A DNA stretch of 29,533 nt from JBBDMC01 sp964441935 (GTDB lineage: Bacteria; Pseudomonadota; Alphaproteobacteria; Rhizobiales; Kaistiaceae): the NCBI GenBank assembly GCA_964441935.1, contig CAYTXI010000019.1, positions 1 through 29,533 of the forward strand, in the 5' to 3' direction. Numbering within the stretch: the stretch's first letter is position 1; each line of letters starts with the position of its first letter. The notes beneath the pieces were generated by a model that saw only the letters and a program-made list of their open reading frames with translations, was not told the origin of the DNA and made no database searches. Positions 1 through 7,127 of this stretch are shown here, piece after piece. The translations under genes were made by a program, and so were the position numbers.

Positions 1-310
1 CGCTCGCACCGAAGAGATGCGCGTTGTCGATGAGGGTCTCCCAGCCGCGCAGCGTTTCGAGGTCGAGGTCGCTTTCCTCCAGGGGATTGCCGAACATGCC
101 GAGCGCGGCGATCTCGACGTCGGCGTCGCCGATGGCGTCTTTCAACTCGTCGGCGAGTCCTGGGATGTCCTTGTTGCCGATCGTCTGCCAAAAGAACGGC
201 TGGATGCTCTCGAATCCATGAGGGATGATCGAACGCACATACGCTGCGGGATCGGGCTGATTGGCCTTCACCATGGTTCCGATGCGGATGGCGCGAAGCG
301 GGTCTGGCAC
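1..310 (-). CDS. Sugar phosphate isomerase/epimerase, N-terminal part (runs off the left edge)
   Basis: About 103 residues are visible, and the gene continues beyond the window. The protein begins PDPLRAIRIGTMVKANQP and continues with IIPHGFESIQPFFW, a pattern typical of the first strands of TIM-barrel xylose-isomerase-like sugar isomerases/epimerases. The GTG start at 310 is preceded by AGGGAAC, which overlaps the stop codon of the upstream dehydrogenase gene; an in-frame ATG at 274 is an alternative. The 11-bp gap to the Gfo/Idh gene indicates co-transcription. The usual partnership of these two families is oxidation and isomerisation of a sugar or inositol-like substrate. The substrate cannot be read from the sequence. 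Confidence 0.7.
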   Translation of the reverse strand, partial: MPDPLRAIRIGTMVKANQPDPAAYVRSIIPHGFESIQPFFWQTIGNKDIPGLADELKDAIGDADVEIAALGMFGNPLEESDLDLETLRGWETLIDNAHLFGAS

Positions 311-321
311 GTGAGCGTTCC

Positions 322-1347
322 CTACGCCTCGATATCGACGGGCTGGCCGGCCTCGGCGCTTCGGATCGCACCGAACACCATCGCCAGGCTCTTCAGATTG
401 TCGCTGCCGATGGTTTCCGGTGGCGGCCCACCTCGGACAGCAGCAATGAACTGCTGCATGACACCGAGGTGGCCGCCAACCGCATCCGGAAGTTCGACGG
501 GAGGAATCGGTGCGGCGTCAGTGTGAGAGAACAGGCCGTCCCTGTCGCTCCCGGCGGCCACCTCGGCATTGATGTTCTCGAACCCATCCCACGTCAGCGT
601 GCCGCGCTCGCCAACGATGCGCCACGCGGCTTCCCAACTGGTCTTCATCCCTTCGGCGCACCAGCTTCCCCGGTAGGCGAAGACGGCACCGCCGACCATG
701 TCGAAGATCGCGACGGCGGACGCGCCATCCCGAAACCACGAGTTGGACGGATTCCACTCGCGGCAGTAGACGCGGGTCGCCTCGAGTCCGGTCATCGCGC
801 GCGCGGCGTCAAAAGTGTGGATCGCCATGTCGAGAAGAAGGACATGGTCCATCTCCTCGCGGAAGCCGCCGAAGTGCGGCCCCAAGAAGAAGTCACAATT
901 GATGCTGGTCGGCTGTCCGATGACGCCGCTGTCGATGAGGCGACGGATACGTCGGATGGGGCCGAGATATCGGCGGTTCTGAACGACAGCGTGAATAAGG
1001 CCGGCGTCGCGGGCGGCAGCGACGATGGCCCGCGCCTCTTCCATGCTGGCAGCAAGCGGCTTCTCGGTCAGCAGATGGCACCCGTGCCCCAGCGCCGAGA
1101 AGGCGACCGACGAGCGCGCCGACGGTACGACGACATCGAACACGACGCCCGGTCGCGTCTGATCGAGAACCTCCGCGAGCGTGTCGCCGATCACTGCGTG
1201 GTCGAGATCGAATTCGGCTGCCCGCGAACGCGCCCGTTCCGTATCAAGATCGACAAGACCAACGATCGACAGCCCGTCGATCTGGCGCGCGGCATGGAGC
1301 CACGCCTTACTCATGGTTCCGCAGCCGACCAGGACCGCTTCGACCAA
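322..1347 (-). CDS. Gfo/Idh/MocA-family NAD(P)-dependent oxidoreductase
   Basis: This 341-residue protein has the family's usual length. An N-terminal Rossmann fold carries the nucleotide-binding loop GCGTM (residues 8-12). The signature EKPLA lies at residues 95-99; its Lys is the conserved catalytic/cofactor residue of the family. The C-terminal half fits the alpha/beta substrate domain. The start is TTG at 1347, supported by a strong GGAGGAGAGG ribosome-binding site about six bases upstream; a later ATG at residue 12 would cut the nucleotide-binding loop. It is first in a minus-strand operon with the isomerase and is divergent from the LacI-type gene, with the operator between them. The role is probably sugar or polyol oxidation. 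The substrate is unknown. Confidence 0.88.
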   Translation of the reverse strand: MVEAVLVGCGTMSKAWLHAARQIDGLSIVGLVDLDTERARSRAAEFDLDHAVIGDTLAEVLDQTRPGVVFDVVVPSARSSVAFSALGHGCHLLTEKPLAASMEEARAIVAAARDAGLIHAVVQNRRYLGPIRRIRRLIDSGVIGQPTSINCDFFLGPHFGGFREEMDHVLLLDMAIHTFDAARAMTGLEATRVYCREWNPSNSWFRDGASAVAIFDMVGGAVFAYRGSWCAEGMKTSWEAAWRIVGERGTLTWDGFENINAEVAAGSDRDGLFSHTDAAPIPPVELPDAVGGHLGVMQQFIAAVRGGPPPETIGSDNLKSLAMVFGAIRSAEAGQPVDIEA

Positions 1348-1410
1348 ACCCCTCTCCTCCCCAAGCGCCCGCGCTCATTTGACTGCTGACCGAGTTGCGC
1401 CGGTTTCCGC

Positions 1411-1440
1411 TCGTAAACGTTTTCGCGGAAACGTTTACGA
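1411..1440. promoter_or_regulatory. Paired LacI-family operator (near-perfect 30-bp palindrome)
   Basis: The two 15-base halves are reverse complements except at one base pair. Each half contains AAACGTTT (1415-1422 and 1429-1436), itself palindromic around a central CG, as is usual for LacI/GalR operators. The centres are 14 bp apart, so two dimers could bind side by side. The site lies between the divergent dehydrogenase and lacI-type genes. The link to the neighbouring regulator is inferred from position. Confidence 0.72.
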
Positions 1441-1468
1441 AGGAACATCAGTTGGTTTAGATTGTCAA
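1440..1468 (-). promoter_or_regulatory. Candidate promoter of the dehydrogenase-isomerase operon
   Basis: On the minus strand a perfect TTGACA (-35, 1468-1463) is followed after 17 bases by TTCCTT (1445-1440), a weak -10. Transcription would start inside the paired operator at 1411-1440, so a bound LacI-type protein would block it. The -35 is clear; the -10 is poor. Confidence 0.35.
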
Positions 1469-1519
1469 TCGTCCGCGCCCTGCTTAAGAAGGCACAACGA
1501 TGCCGAGGGAAGAAATAGC

Positions 1520-2611
1520 TTGGATATTCGGGACCTTGCACGCCACCTGAACGTTTCGATCGGAACGGTTTCACGGGCGCTCAATGGGCGGACGGGTGTG
1601 AGCGCCAAGACCCGCGAGCGCGTGTTGGAGGCGGCCGCCAAACTGAACTATGCCCCCAACCAGTCAGGCCGAAATCTGCGCAAAGGGCGCACACACGCGA
1701 TCGCCTTCATGCTGCAGCCACACCCTGGCGATCATCAATACGGCGAGCCGATCTTCATGCCATTTCTGAAGGGCCTTCAAGCCGGGCTGGCGGCGCACGA
1801 TCTCGAACTGATCGCGGTCATGGACAACCCCGGCGATGACCTGGACCGGCTTCGCCGAATTGTCGAGGCACGTTGGGCCGACGCCATCGTTCTCGCGTGG
1901 ACCAGGCGCAGGGATCCACGCATCGACTACTTGACGAGGTTTGGTTTTCCGTTCGCGACCTTCGGCCGAAGTTTGTCGGGCGGCAAGACCTATCCCTCCA
2001 TTGACTTCGATTTCCTGGGTGCCGCTGAAGAGGCGGTGGACCGGTTGGTCAGCCTGGGTCACGAACGCATCGCCACTGTCGCGCCTTCACCACAGCTGAA
2101 TTTCTCGTACCTTTTCCGACAGGGATACCGCAAGGGCATCACGCGCAACGGCCTGCGCTTCGACGCTGAACTCGCCGCGACCGGAGAGGTCAACGAGGCA
2201 GGCGGTTACAACGCCACGAAGGCGTTGATGTATCGCCGCGAGTCACCGAGCGCGATTGTCTACAACAACGACGCGATGGCGCTGGGCGGCTGCCGCGCGC
2301 TCGCCGATCTCGGCCTGGAGCCCGGACGGGACGTCGCCGTGATCGTCGTCGTATCGACGGCCTTCTCGGACTACCTCTCCCCCGCCCTGACGGGCTTTGG
2401 CACCAAGCTCGAGCCGCTGGGCAAGCGCCTCGCCGAAATGCTGCTTTCGGCAATGCCGCGATATGCCGGTGCCGATGGGCCGCGCATCATCCGCGAAGTT
2501 TGGCCGCTCGAATTGACGACGCGAGAGAGCGACCTGCCGCGCCGCAAAACCTCGGAGTCGCCCAAATCCGAGTCGGATAACCTGGTCCAGATGCCGCTCC
2601 GGGTGGTGTGA
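1520..2611 (+). CDS. LacI/GalR-family transcriptional regulator
   Basis: The protein is about 363 residues. It opens with a classical LacI headpiece (DIRDLARHLNVSIGTVSRAL, then NGRTGVSAKTRERV) and continues with YAPNQSGRNLRKGRTHAIAFML, the hinge and start of the periplasmic-binding-protein-like effector domain. The TTG start at 1520 puts the helix-turn-helix at the N-terminus and has GAGGGA about nine bases upstream. The frame is open back to 1181, but that extension overlaps the dehydrogenase gene and is unlikely to be translated. The gene is divergent from the catabolic pair across a paired LacI operator, so it probably represses them and itself in response to a sugar. The effector is unknown. 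Confidence 0.9.
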   Translation: MDIRDLARHLNVSIGTVSRALNGRTGVSAKTRERVLEAAAKLNYAPNQSGRNLRKGRTHAIAFMLQPHPGDHQYGEPIFMPFLKGLQAGLAAHDLELIAVMDNPGDDLDRLRRIVEARWADAIVLAWTRRRDPRIDYLTRFGFPFATFGRSLSGGKTYPSIDFDFLGAAEEAVDRLVSLGHERIATVAPSPQLNFSYLFRQGYRKGITRNGLRFDAELAATGEVNEAGGYNATKALMYRRESPSAIVYNNDAMALGGCRALADLGLEPGRDVAVIVVVSTAFSDYLSPALTGFGTKLEPLGKRLAEMLLSAMPRYAGADGPRIIREVWPLELTTRESDLPRRKTSESPKSESDNLVQMPLRVV

Positions 2612-2711
2612 CATGGCCGCGCGGACGGCCCGCTTGTAGAGCGGATCGAGCGGTCGTAGGCAGGGGGACCGCGCGGCCCGAACACCGGGAGACGCGCGGA
2701 CGGGTGGCCCG

Positions 2712-3029
2712 CTACCGGTACAGCAGCGTGGGCAGCCACATCGAGAGGCCGGGAATGAACGTGAGCAGTAGCAGCACCACGATCAGCGGCACAAGGAAAG
2801 GCGCGGTCGCCGTTACGCATCGCTCGAATGGGATTCGGGCCACCTTCGAAAGCACGTAGAGCACCATCCCCACCGGCGGCGTCAGGAGCCCGATCATCAG
2901 ATTGAGTATCATGAAGATGCCGAAATGCACCGGATCGATCCCGAGCGTCACCGCCACCGGCAGCAGGACCGGCGTCAGAATGGTGATCGCGGCGATGGTC
3001 TCCGTGAACAGCCCAATGATCAAAACGAT
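2712..3029 (-). pseudogene. dctM: TRAP transporter large permease (DctM), C-terminal remnant
   Basis: About 106 codons remain of a gene normally about 425 codons long. The segment reads IVLIIGLFTETIAAITILTP, then LGIDPVHFGIFMILNLMIGL, TPPVGMVLYV and IPFERCV, ending in hydrophobic helices and LPTLLYR. This is the characteristic C-terminus of the DctM membrane subunit of TRAP (secondary, binding-protein-dependent) transporters. Similarity begins at the base after the CCA of tRNA-Met, and the reading frame upstream of that point is just translated tRNA. There is no start codon or ribosome-binding site, and no dctP or dctQ is in view. It is therefore a remnant cut at the tRNA. It probably once served the sugar-utilisation genes to its left. 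Confidence 0.87.
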
Positions 3030-3106
3030 TGGTAGCGGAGGAGGGACTCGAACCCCCGACACGCGGATTATGATTCCGCTGCTCTAACCAACTGAGCTAC
3101 TCCGCC
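3030..3106 (-). tRNA. tRNA-Met (anticodon CAT), probably elongator
   Basis: A complete 77-base cloverleaf with encoded CCA. The acceptor stem GGCGGAG pairs with CTCCGCT before ACCA, with one G-T pair. The D arm is GCTCAGTTGGTTAGAGC. The anticodon stem GCGGA/TCCGC encloses the loop ATCATAA, giving CAT (plus-strand complement at 3070-3072). The T arm contains GGTTCGAGTCC. The overall sequence matches alphaproteobacterial elongator tRNA-Met; a tRNA-Ile2 with lysidine-modified CAT is the alternative but fits less well. The 3' end abuts the truncated dctM. Confidence 0.95.
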
Positions 3107-3121
3107 CCGGGAATGGTCCGG

Positions 3122-3150
3122 ATATAAGAAGCGGCCGGAGAGGGTGTCAA
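3122..3150 (-). promoter_or_regulatory. Sigma-70-type promoter of tRNA-Met
   Basis: On the minus strand, TTGACA (3150-3145), a 17-base spacer and TTATAT (3127-3122) form a near-consensus promoter. It ends 15 bases before the mature tRNA 5' end, leaving room for a short leader that RNase P would remove. Confidence 0.8.
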
Positions 3151-3263
3151 GCAAGCCCCCAAGGCCGCGGTCGGGGCGCATCAAGTCAGGGCCATTTTTA
3201 ACCCATCACGGTCCGGATCGCGCTAGAACGGTGCCTCGCAATCACCAACCGAACGCTGATTCC

Positions 3264-4616
3264 ATGGCAGGCAAGCGCAAATACTTCGGCACCGACGGCA
3301 TTCGCGGGCGCGCCAACACCTTTCCGATCACGGCCGACCTCGCCTTGCGCGTCGGCATGGCCTCCGGCACCGCGTTCCGGCGCGGCGATCATCGCAACCG
3401 CGTGGTCATCGGCAAGGACACCCGGCTGTCGAGCTACATGATCGAGAACGCGCTCACCGCCGGCTTCCTGGCGGTCGGCCTCGACGTCCTGTTGACCGGC
3501 CCGATCCCCACCCCCGGCATCGCCATGCTCACCCGCTCGATGCGCTGCGATCTCGGGGTCATGATCTCTGCTTCGCACAACCCGTTCGACGACAACGGCA
3601 TCAAGCTGTTCGGACCTGACGGCTTCAAGCTCTCCGACGCGGTCGAAAGCGAAATCGAGGACCTGATCGACACCGACTTCGAGAAACATCTCGCCGCCCC
3701 CTCCGACCTCGGCCGCGCCAAGCGCATCGACGGCGTCCAGGACCGTTACATCGAGTTCGCCAAACGCACGCTCGCGCGCGACGTCTCCCTCGGCGGCCTG
3801 CGCGTGGTCATCGATTGCGCCAACGGCGCCGGATACAGCGTCGCCCCGGCAGCGTTATGGGAACTGGGTGCGGAGGTCATCGCCATCGGTGTCGAGCCGG
3901 ACGGCTTCAACATCAACCGCGAGGTGGGCTCGACCGAACCGGCGGCGCTGATCGACAAGGTACACGAGACGCGCGCCGACATCGGCATCGCGCTGGACGG
4001 CGACGCCGACCGCGTCATCGTTGTCGACGAGCAAGGCAAGATCGTCGATGGCGACCAGCTGCTGGCCGTGGTCGCGCAGTCCTGGGCCGACGACGGCCGC
4101 CTTACCAAACCGGCGATCGCCGTCACGGTCATGTCCAACCTCGGTCTGGAGCACTACCTCGGTCGTCTCGGCCTCGACGTGATCAGGACCCCGGTCGGCG
4201 ACCGCTACCTTGCCGAAGCGATGCGCGAGCACGACCTCAATCTCGGCGGCGAGCAATCCGGCCACATCATCATGGCCGATTTTACCACCACCGGCGACGG
4301 CCTCGTCGCCGCCCTACAGCTGCTTGCCGTGGTCAAGAAGCTCGGCCGCCCGGTGAGCGAGGTCTGTCACCGCTTCGAGCCTTTGCCGCAAGTGTTGAAG
4401 AGCGTCCGCACCGGCGGTCGCCGCCCCCTTGAGAACGGCCGCGTTCAAGGCTTGATCGACGAGGCCAACCGTCGCCTTGCGGACCGCGGCCGTTTGGTGG
4501 TACGCGCCTCCGGCACCGAGCCGGTCATCCGCGTCATGGCGGAAGGCGACGACCGCGCCATGATCGAGGCGATTGTCGACGAGCTGGTATCGGTGTTAGG
4601 CGAAGCTGCGGCGTGA
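3264..4616 (+). CDS. glmM: Phosphoglucosamine mutase
   Basis: GlmM converts glucosamine-6-phosphate to glucosamine-1-phosphate in the cytosol, on the route to UDP-GlcNAc for peptidoglycan and lipopolysaccharide. The 450-residue protein starts MAGKRKYFGTDGIRGRAN, the hallmark GlmM N-terminus. The active-site loop ISASHNPFDDNG places the phosphoserine at Ser104. The metal-binding loop DGDADR is at residues 245-250, and the phosphate-binding RASGTEPVIRVM is near the C-terminus. ATG at 3264 was chosen because family similarity starts there; the frame is open back to 3144 but that stretch overlaps the tRNA promoter. It is the first plus-strand gene past the tRNA boundary. Confidence 0.96.
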   Translation: MAGKRKYFGTDGIRGRANTFPITADLALRVGMASGTAFRRGDHRNRVVIGKDTRLSSYMIENALTAGFLAVGLDVLLTGPIPTPGIAMLTRSMRCDLGVMISASHNPFDDNGIKLFGPDGFKLSDAVESEIEDLIDTDFEKHLAAPSDLGRAKRIDGVQDRYIEFAKRTLARDVSLGGLRVVIDCANGAGYSVAPAALWELGAEVIAIGVEPDGFNINREVGSTEPAALIDKVHETRADIGIALDGDADRVIVVDEQGKIVDGDQLLAVVAQSWADDGRLTKPAIAVTVMSNLGLEHYLGRLGLDVIRTPVGDRYLAEAMREHDLNLGGEQSGHIIMADFTTTGDGLVAALQLLAVVKKLGRPVSEVCHRFEPLPQVLKSVRTGGRRPLENGRVQGLIDEANRRLADRGRLVVRASGTEPVIRVMAEGDDRAMIEAIVDELVSVLGEAAA

Positions 4617-4664
4617 CGGCGAGCACGCCTCGTCACCACCGTCATTCACTCGGGCAGATCCGGA

Positions 4665-5558
4665 ATGATACGCGCTGACCCCGCCAACCCGAAAGGCATT
4701 GTCTGGATCGCCTCGTACCCGAAGTCGGGCAACACCTGGGTGCGGGTCTTCCTCTATCAGCTCATGCGCATCATGGGCGGCCACCCCCGCGAGGAAGACG
4801 AGATCAACAAGCTCGACCGCGCCAGCACCTACGAGAGCCGTCTGTACGGCCTGTTCCAGCAATTCCTCGGCAAGCCGCTGTCCGACGCCACCCGCGAGGA
4901 GGTGGCCACGGTGCGGCCGCAGGTGCAGGCCGCCATCGCCGACCGCTCGCCCGGTGTGGCGCTCGTCAAGACCCACAACGTCCTCGGCAACATGCACGGC
5001 ATCCCCATCATCAACCTCGCCGTGTCCGCCGGCACCGTCTACCTGGTCCGTGATCCCCGCGACGTCGTCCTGTCGTTGGCCGACCACCTCGGCGTCTCGG
5101 TTGACGGAGCCATCGCCGTTATGACGACGGGCGGCTACATGAACAGCAACACGGTCGATACCGCCTTCGAAATCTGGGGCAGCTGGAGCGAGCACGTGTT
5201 CAGCTGGACCGGGCGGCCGAACGAAGCCGTGATCGTCGTGCGCTACGAGGACTTGATCGAAGACCCGGTCAAGCATTTCACCGCCATCGTCGAGCACCTG
5301 CGCCAATCGGCGACCCCCGACCAGATCGCCGAGGCGGTCGAACTGTCGACGTTCGACAAGCTGCGCGCCGCCGAGGACCAACGCGATTTCCGCGAACGCT
5401 CCGAGCGCGCGGATCGCTTCTTCCGTCGAGGCCAGGCCGGCGCCTGGCGCGAGGCGCTGAGCGACGACCAAGCCCGCCGCATCGTCCAGGCCCATCACCA
5501 GCAGATGCGTCCCCTGGGATATCTCACCGAACCGGGTGAGCCTACCGACCTGAACTGA
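4665..5558 (+). CDS. Sulfotransferase (PAPS-dependent, Sulfotransfer_1 type)
   Basis: This 297-residue cytosolic-type sulfotransferase would move sulfate from PAPS to a hydroxyl or amine acceptor. The 5'-phosphosulfate loop SYPKSGNTW is at residues 17-25. KTHN supplies the likely catalytic His104. The 3'-phosphate-binding strand and helix LVRDPRDVVLS is at 127-137. A C-terminal FFRRGQAGAWREAL corresponds to the family's conserved RKGxxGDW region. No signal peptide is visible. It starts 48 bases after glmM and may be co-transcribed with it. Its last 17 bases overlap the end of the convergent kinase gene. The acceptor is unknown; a glycan or glycolipid made from GlmM-derived sugars is possible but speculative. 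Confidence 0.87.
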   Translation: MIRADPANPKGIVWIASYPKSGNTWVRVFLYQLMRIMGGHPREEDEINKLDRASTYESRLYGLFQQFLGKPLSDATREEVATVRPQVQAAIADRSPGVALVKTHNVLGNMHGIPIINLAVSAGTVYLVRDPRDVVLSLADHLGVSVDGAIAVMTTGGYMNSNTVDTAFEIWGSWSEHVFSWTGRPNEAVIVVRYEDLIEDPVKHFTAIVEHLRQSATPDQIAEAVELSTFDKLRAAEDQRDFRERSERADRFFRRGQAGAWREALSDDQARRIVQAHHQQMRPLGYLTEPGEPTDLN

Positions 5559-6426
5559 TTCCCTGCAGCGCCCTGGCGGCCATCAGGATGGCGCCGTCCG
5601 CGGCGTCGCCCTCCGGCTCGACCAAGTGCGGCTGCACGCGCTCCGGCAGCCACGGTTTGAGCCGCGGGAAGACGCTGCCGATCATGGCAACGGAAGGTGC
5701 ACCTAGCGCGACCAGCCGGTCGATCAGCATGGTCGCATCCCTCGCCGTCTCCTCGATGACGCCGGTCGCCAGTTCGTCGCCGTTTTCGGCGCGCTCGAAC
5801 ACCTGCGGTGCGAACCGGGCGTAGTCCCCCGGTGTGGCATCGGCGGCCCAGATCACCACATTTTGCGGATTGTGATTGAACACGGCGAGGACGTGCTCGG
5901 CGAGCGGCGTCAGCGGCGCCATGCCCTCCAGGGCCCACAGAGAACGTCGAATCGCCAGCCGCCCGATCGCCATGCCGCTTCCGTCGTCACCGACGTCGGC
6001 GCCCCACCCGCCGACGTTCATGCGCTTGCCGTGAACGACCGCTAGGCCACACGACCCGGTGCCGAGAATCAGGACGGCCCCGCCCTTGCCACGATACGCG
6101 CCGAGGTACGCCGCGTAGGCGTCGGTGTCGACGGCGAGCGAGGCGAACGGGTGTGACCGGTCCAGCACCGACTGTCGGTCGACGTCCTGCTGGGTTCCGG
6201 CAAGACCAAAGCCGGCATGGATTTGCGCGAGATCCCCTTCGTCGAGCCCTGCCGCCTTCACCGCCGCCCGGCAGGCTTTCATCACCTCGTTATGGCCGGC
6301 ATCTCCGAGCCGCGCATTGCCCGGACCGGCGTCAGCTTCACCGAGCAGACGACCGGTATCGTCGCGAAGCCGCGCACGCGTCCGGCTGCCGCCACCGTCA
6401 ACGCCGATGAACAGCTCGTGTGCCAT
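5542..6426 (-). CDS. BadF/BadG/BcrA/BcrD-type ATPase, probable N-acetylglucosamine/glucosamine kinase
   Basis: The 294-residue protein belongs to the ASKHA (actin/hexokinase) superfamily. Phosphate-1 loop: GVDGGGSRTRARL (residues 8-20). Later come LILGTGSCGLAV (phosphate-2 type), VGDDGSGMAIGRLAIR and a C-terminal adenosine-binding glycine pattern. This order and length match GlcNAc/glucosamine kinases (GspK/NagK-like), which phosphorylate the amino sugar with ATP, for example during cell-wall recycling. Start at 6426 (MAHELFIGVDGGG); the frame extends to 6471 with no family sequence. It converges on the sulfotransferase gene with a 17-bp overlap and follows the methyltransferase gene in a minus-strand run. 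Amino-sugar specificity is inferred. Confidence 0.8.
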   Translation of the reverse strand: MAHELFIGVDGGGSRTRARLRDDTGRLLGEADAGPGNARLGDAGHNEVMKACRAAVKAAGLDEGDLAQIHAGFGLAGTQQDVDRQSVLDRSHPFASLAVDTDAYAAYLGAYRGKGGAVLILGTGSCGLAVVHGKRMNVGGWGADVGDDGSGMAIGRLAIRRSLWALEGMAPLTPLAEHVLAVFNHNPQNVVIWAADATPGDYARFAPQVFERAENGDELATGVIEETARDATMLIDRLVALGAPSVAMIGSVFPRLKPWLPERVQPHLVEPEGDAADGAILMAARALQGISSGR

Positions 6427-6486
6427 GCCAATGTTGCGCGCCCGCCATCCGTTCGCCGCCCTATAGCACACGTCCCCCGATGGGGG

Positions 6487-7116
6487 TCAGCGCCGCTCGA
6501 ACACAAGCAGAGTATAGAGTCCGAACGGCGCCAGCCGCCGCTGGTCGACGAGCCGCATCTCGGCACGGCCGAGAACCGTGTCGATCGCGAACTCGGGATG
6601 CCAGCCAAGCGACGAGCCATACCGGGAGAGCCAGCGTTCCACGATAGCCCGCACCCCGTTTTCAGCCGCGAAGTGGTTGACCATGACGATACGGCCGCCG
6701 GGACGCACCACGCGGAGCATCTCGTCGAGCACCCGCCCCGGCTCGGGCACGACCGACATGACGAACATCGCCACCGCCGCGTCGAAGCTCGCCTCGGCGA
6801 AGGAAAGCGCGCCGGCGTCCATCTCCAGCAACTCCTCGACGTTGGCCAGATGGCGGTCGGCAGCACGTTTTTTCGCCCGCGCCAGCATCTCCGGGCTGAG
6901 ATCGATGCCGGTAATGCGGTGTTCGCGCTTGTAGAGCGGCAGCGCTATGCCGGTGCCGACGCCGACCTCCAGAACGCGCGCAACCGGCAGCGCGTTGACC
7001 ACATGCATGGTTGCGACGATGGCGCGGTTGGTGATGATGCCGAAGATCGGATCGTAAACCGGCGCCCAACGGGCATAGGCGGCGACCACCGCCGCGTCGT
7101 CCAAACGGTCGTTCAT
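6487..7116 (-). CDS. Class I SAM-dependent methyltransferase, PmtA-like (phosphatidylethanolamine N-methyltransferase)
   Basis: The 209-residue protein has motif I VLEVGVGTGIALPLY, motif II ITGIDLSPEMLARAKK, and VVRPGGRIVMVNHF after the acidic loop MDAGALSF. The opening VVAAYARWAPVYDPIFG together with VGTGIALPLY resembles Rhodobacter-type PmtA enzymes, which use SAM to methylate phosphatidylethanolamine stepwise towards phosphatidylcholine at the inner membrane face. UbiE-like methyltransferases share the fold, so the lipid substrate is an inference. It starts 11 bases after the mnmA stop codon, so the two are probably co-transcribed. Confidence 0.78.
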   Translation of the reverse strand: MNDRLDDAAVVAAYARWAPVYDPIFGIITNRAIVATMHVVNALPVARVLEVGVGTGIALPLYKREHRITGIDLSPEMLARAKKRAADRHLANVEELLEMDAGALSFAEASFDAAVAMFVMSVVPEPGRVLDEMLRVVRPGGRIVMVNHFAAENGVRAIVERWLSRYGSSLGWHPEFAIDTVLGRAEMRLVDQRRLAPFGLYTLLVFERR

Positions 7117-7127
7117 GCTACGCGGGT

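Noticed and set aside
2712..3062. Intact 116-residue membrane protein starting in the tRNA
   Set aside because: Its first ten residues (MSGVRVPPPL) are the translated tRNA 3' region. The real similarity starts at the tRNA end, so it is a gene remnant.
4613..4636. Terminator after glmM
   Set aside because: A GTGAC...GTCAC hairpin overlaps the stop codon, but the stem is interrupted and no T-run follows.
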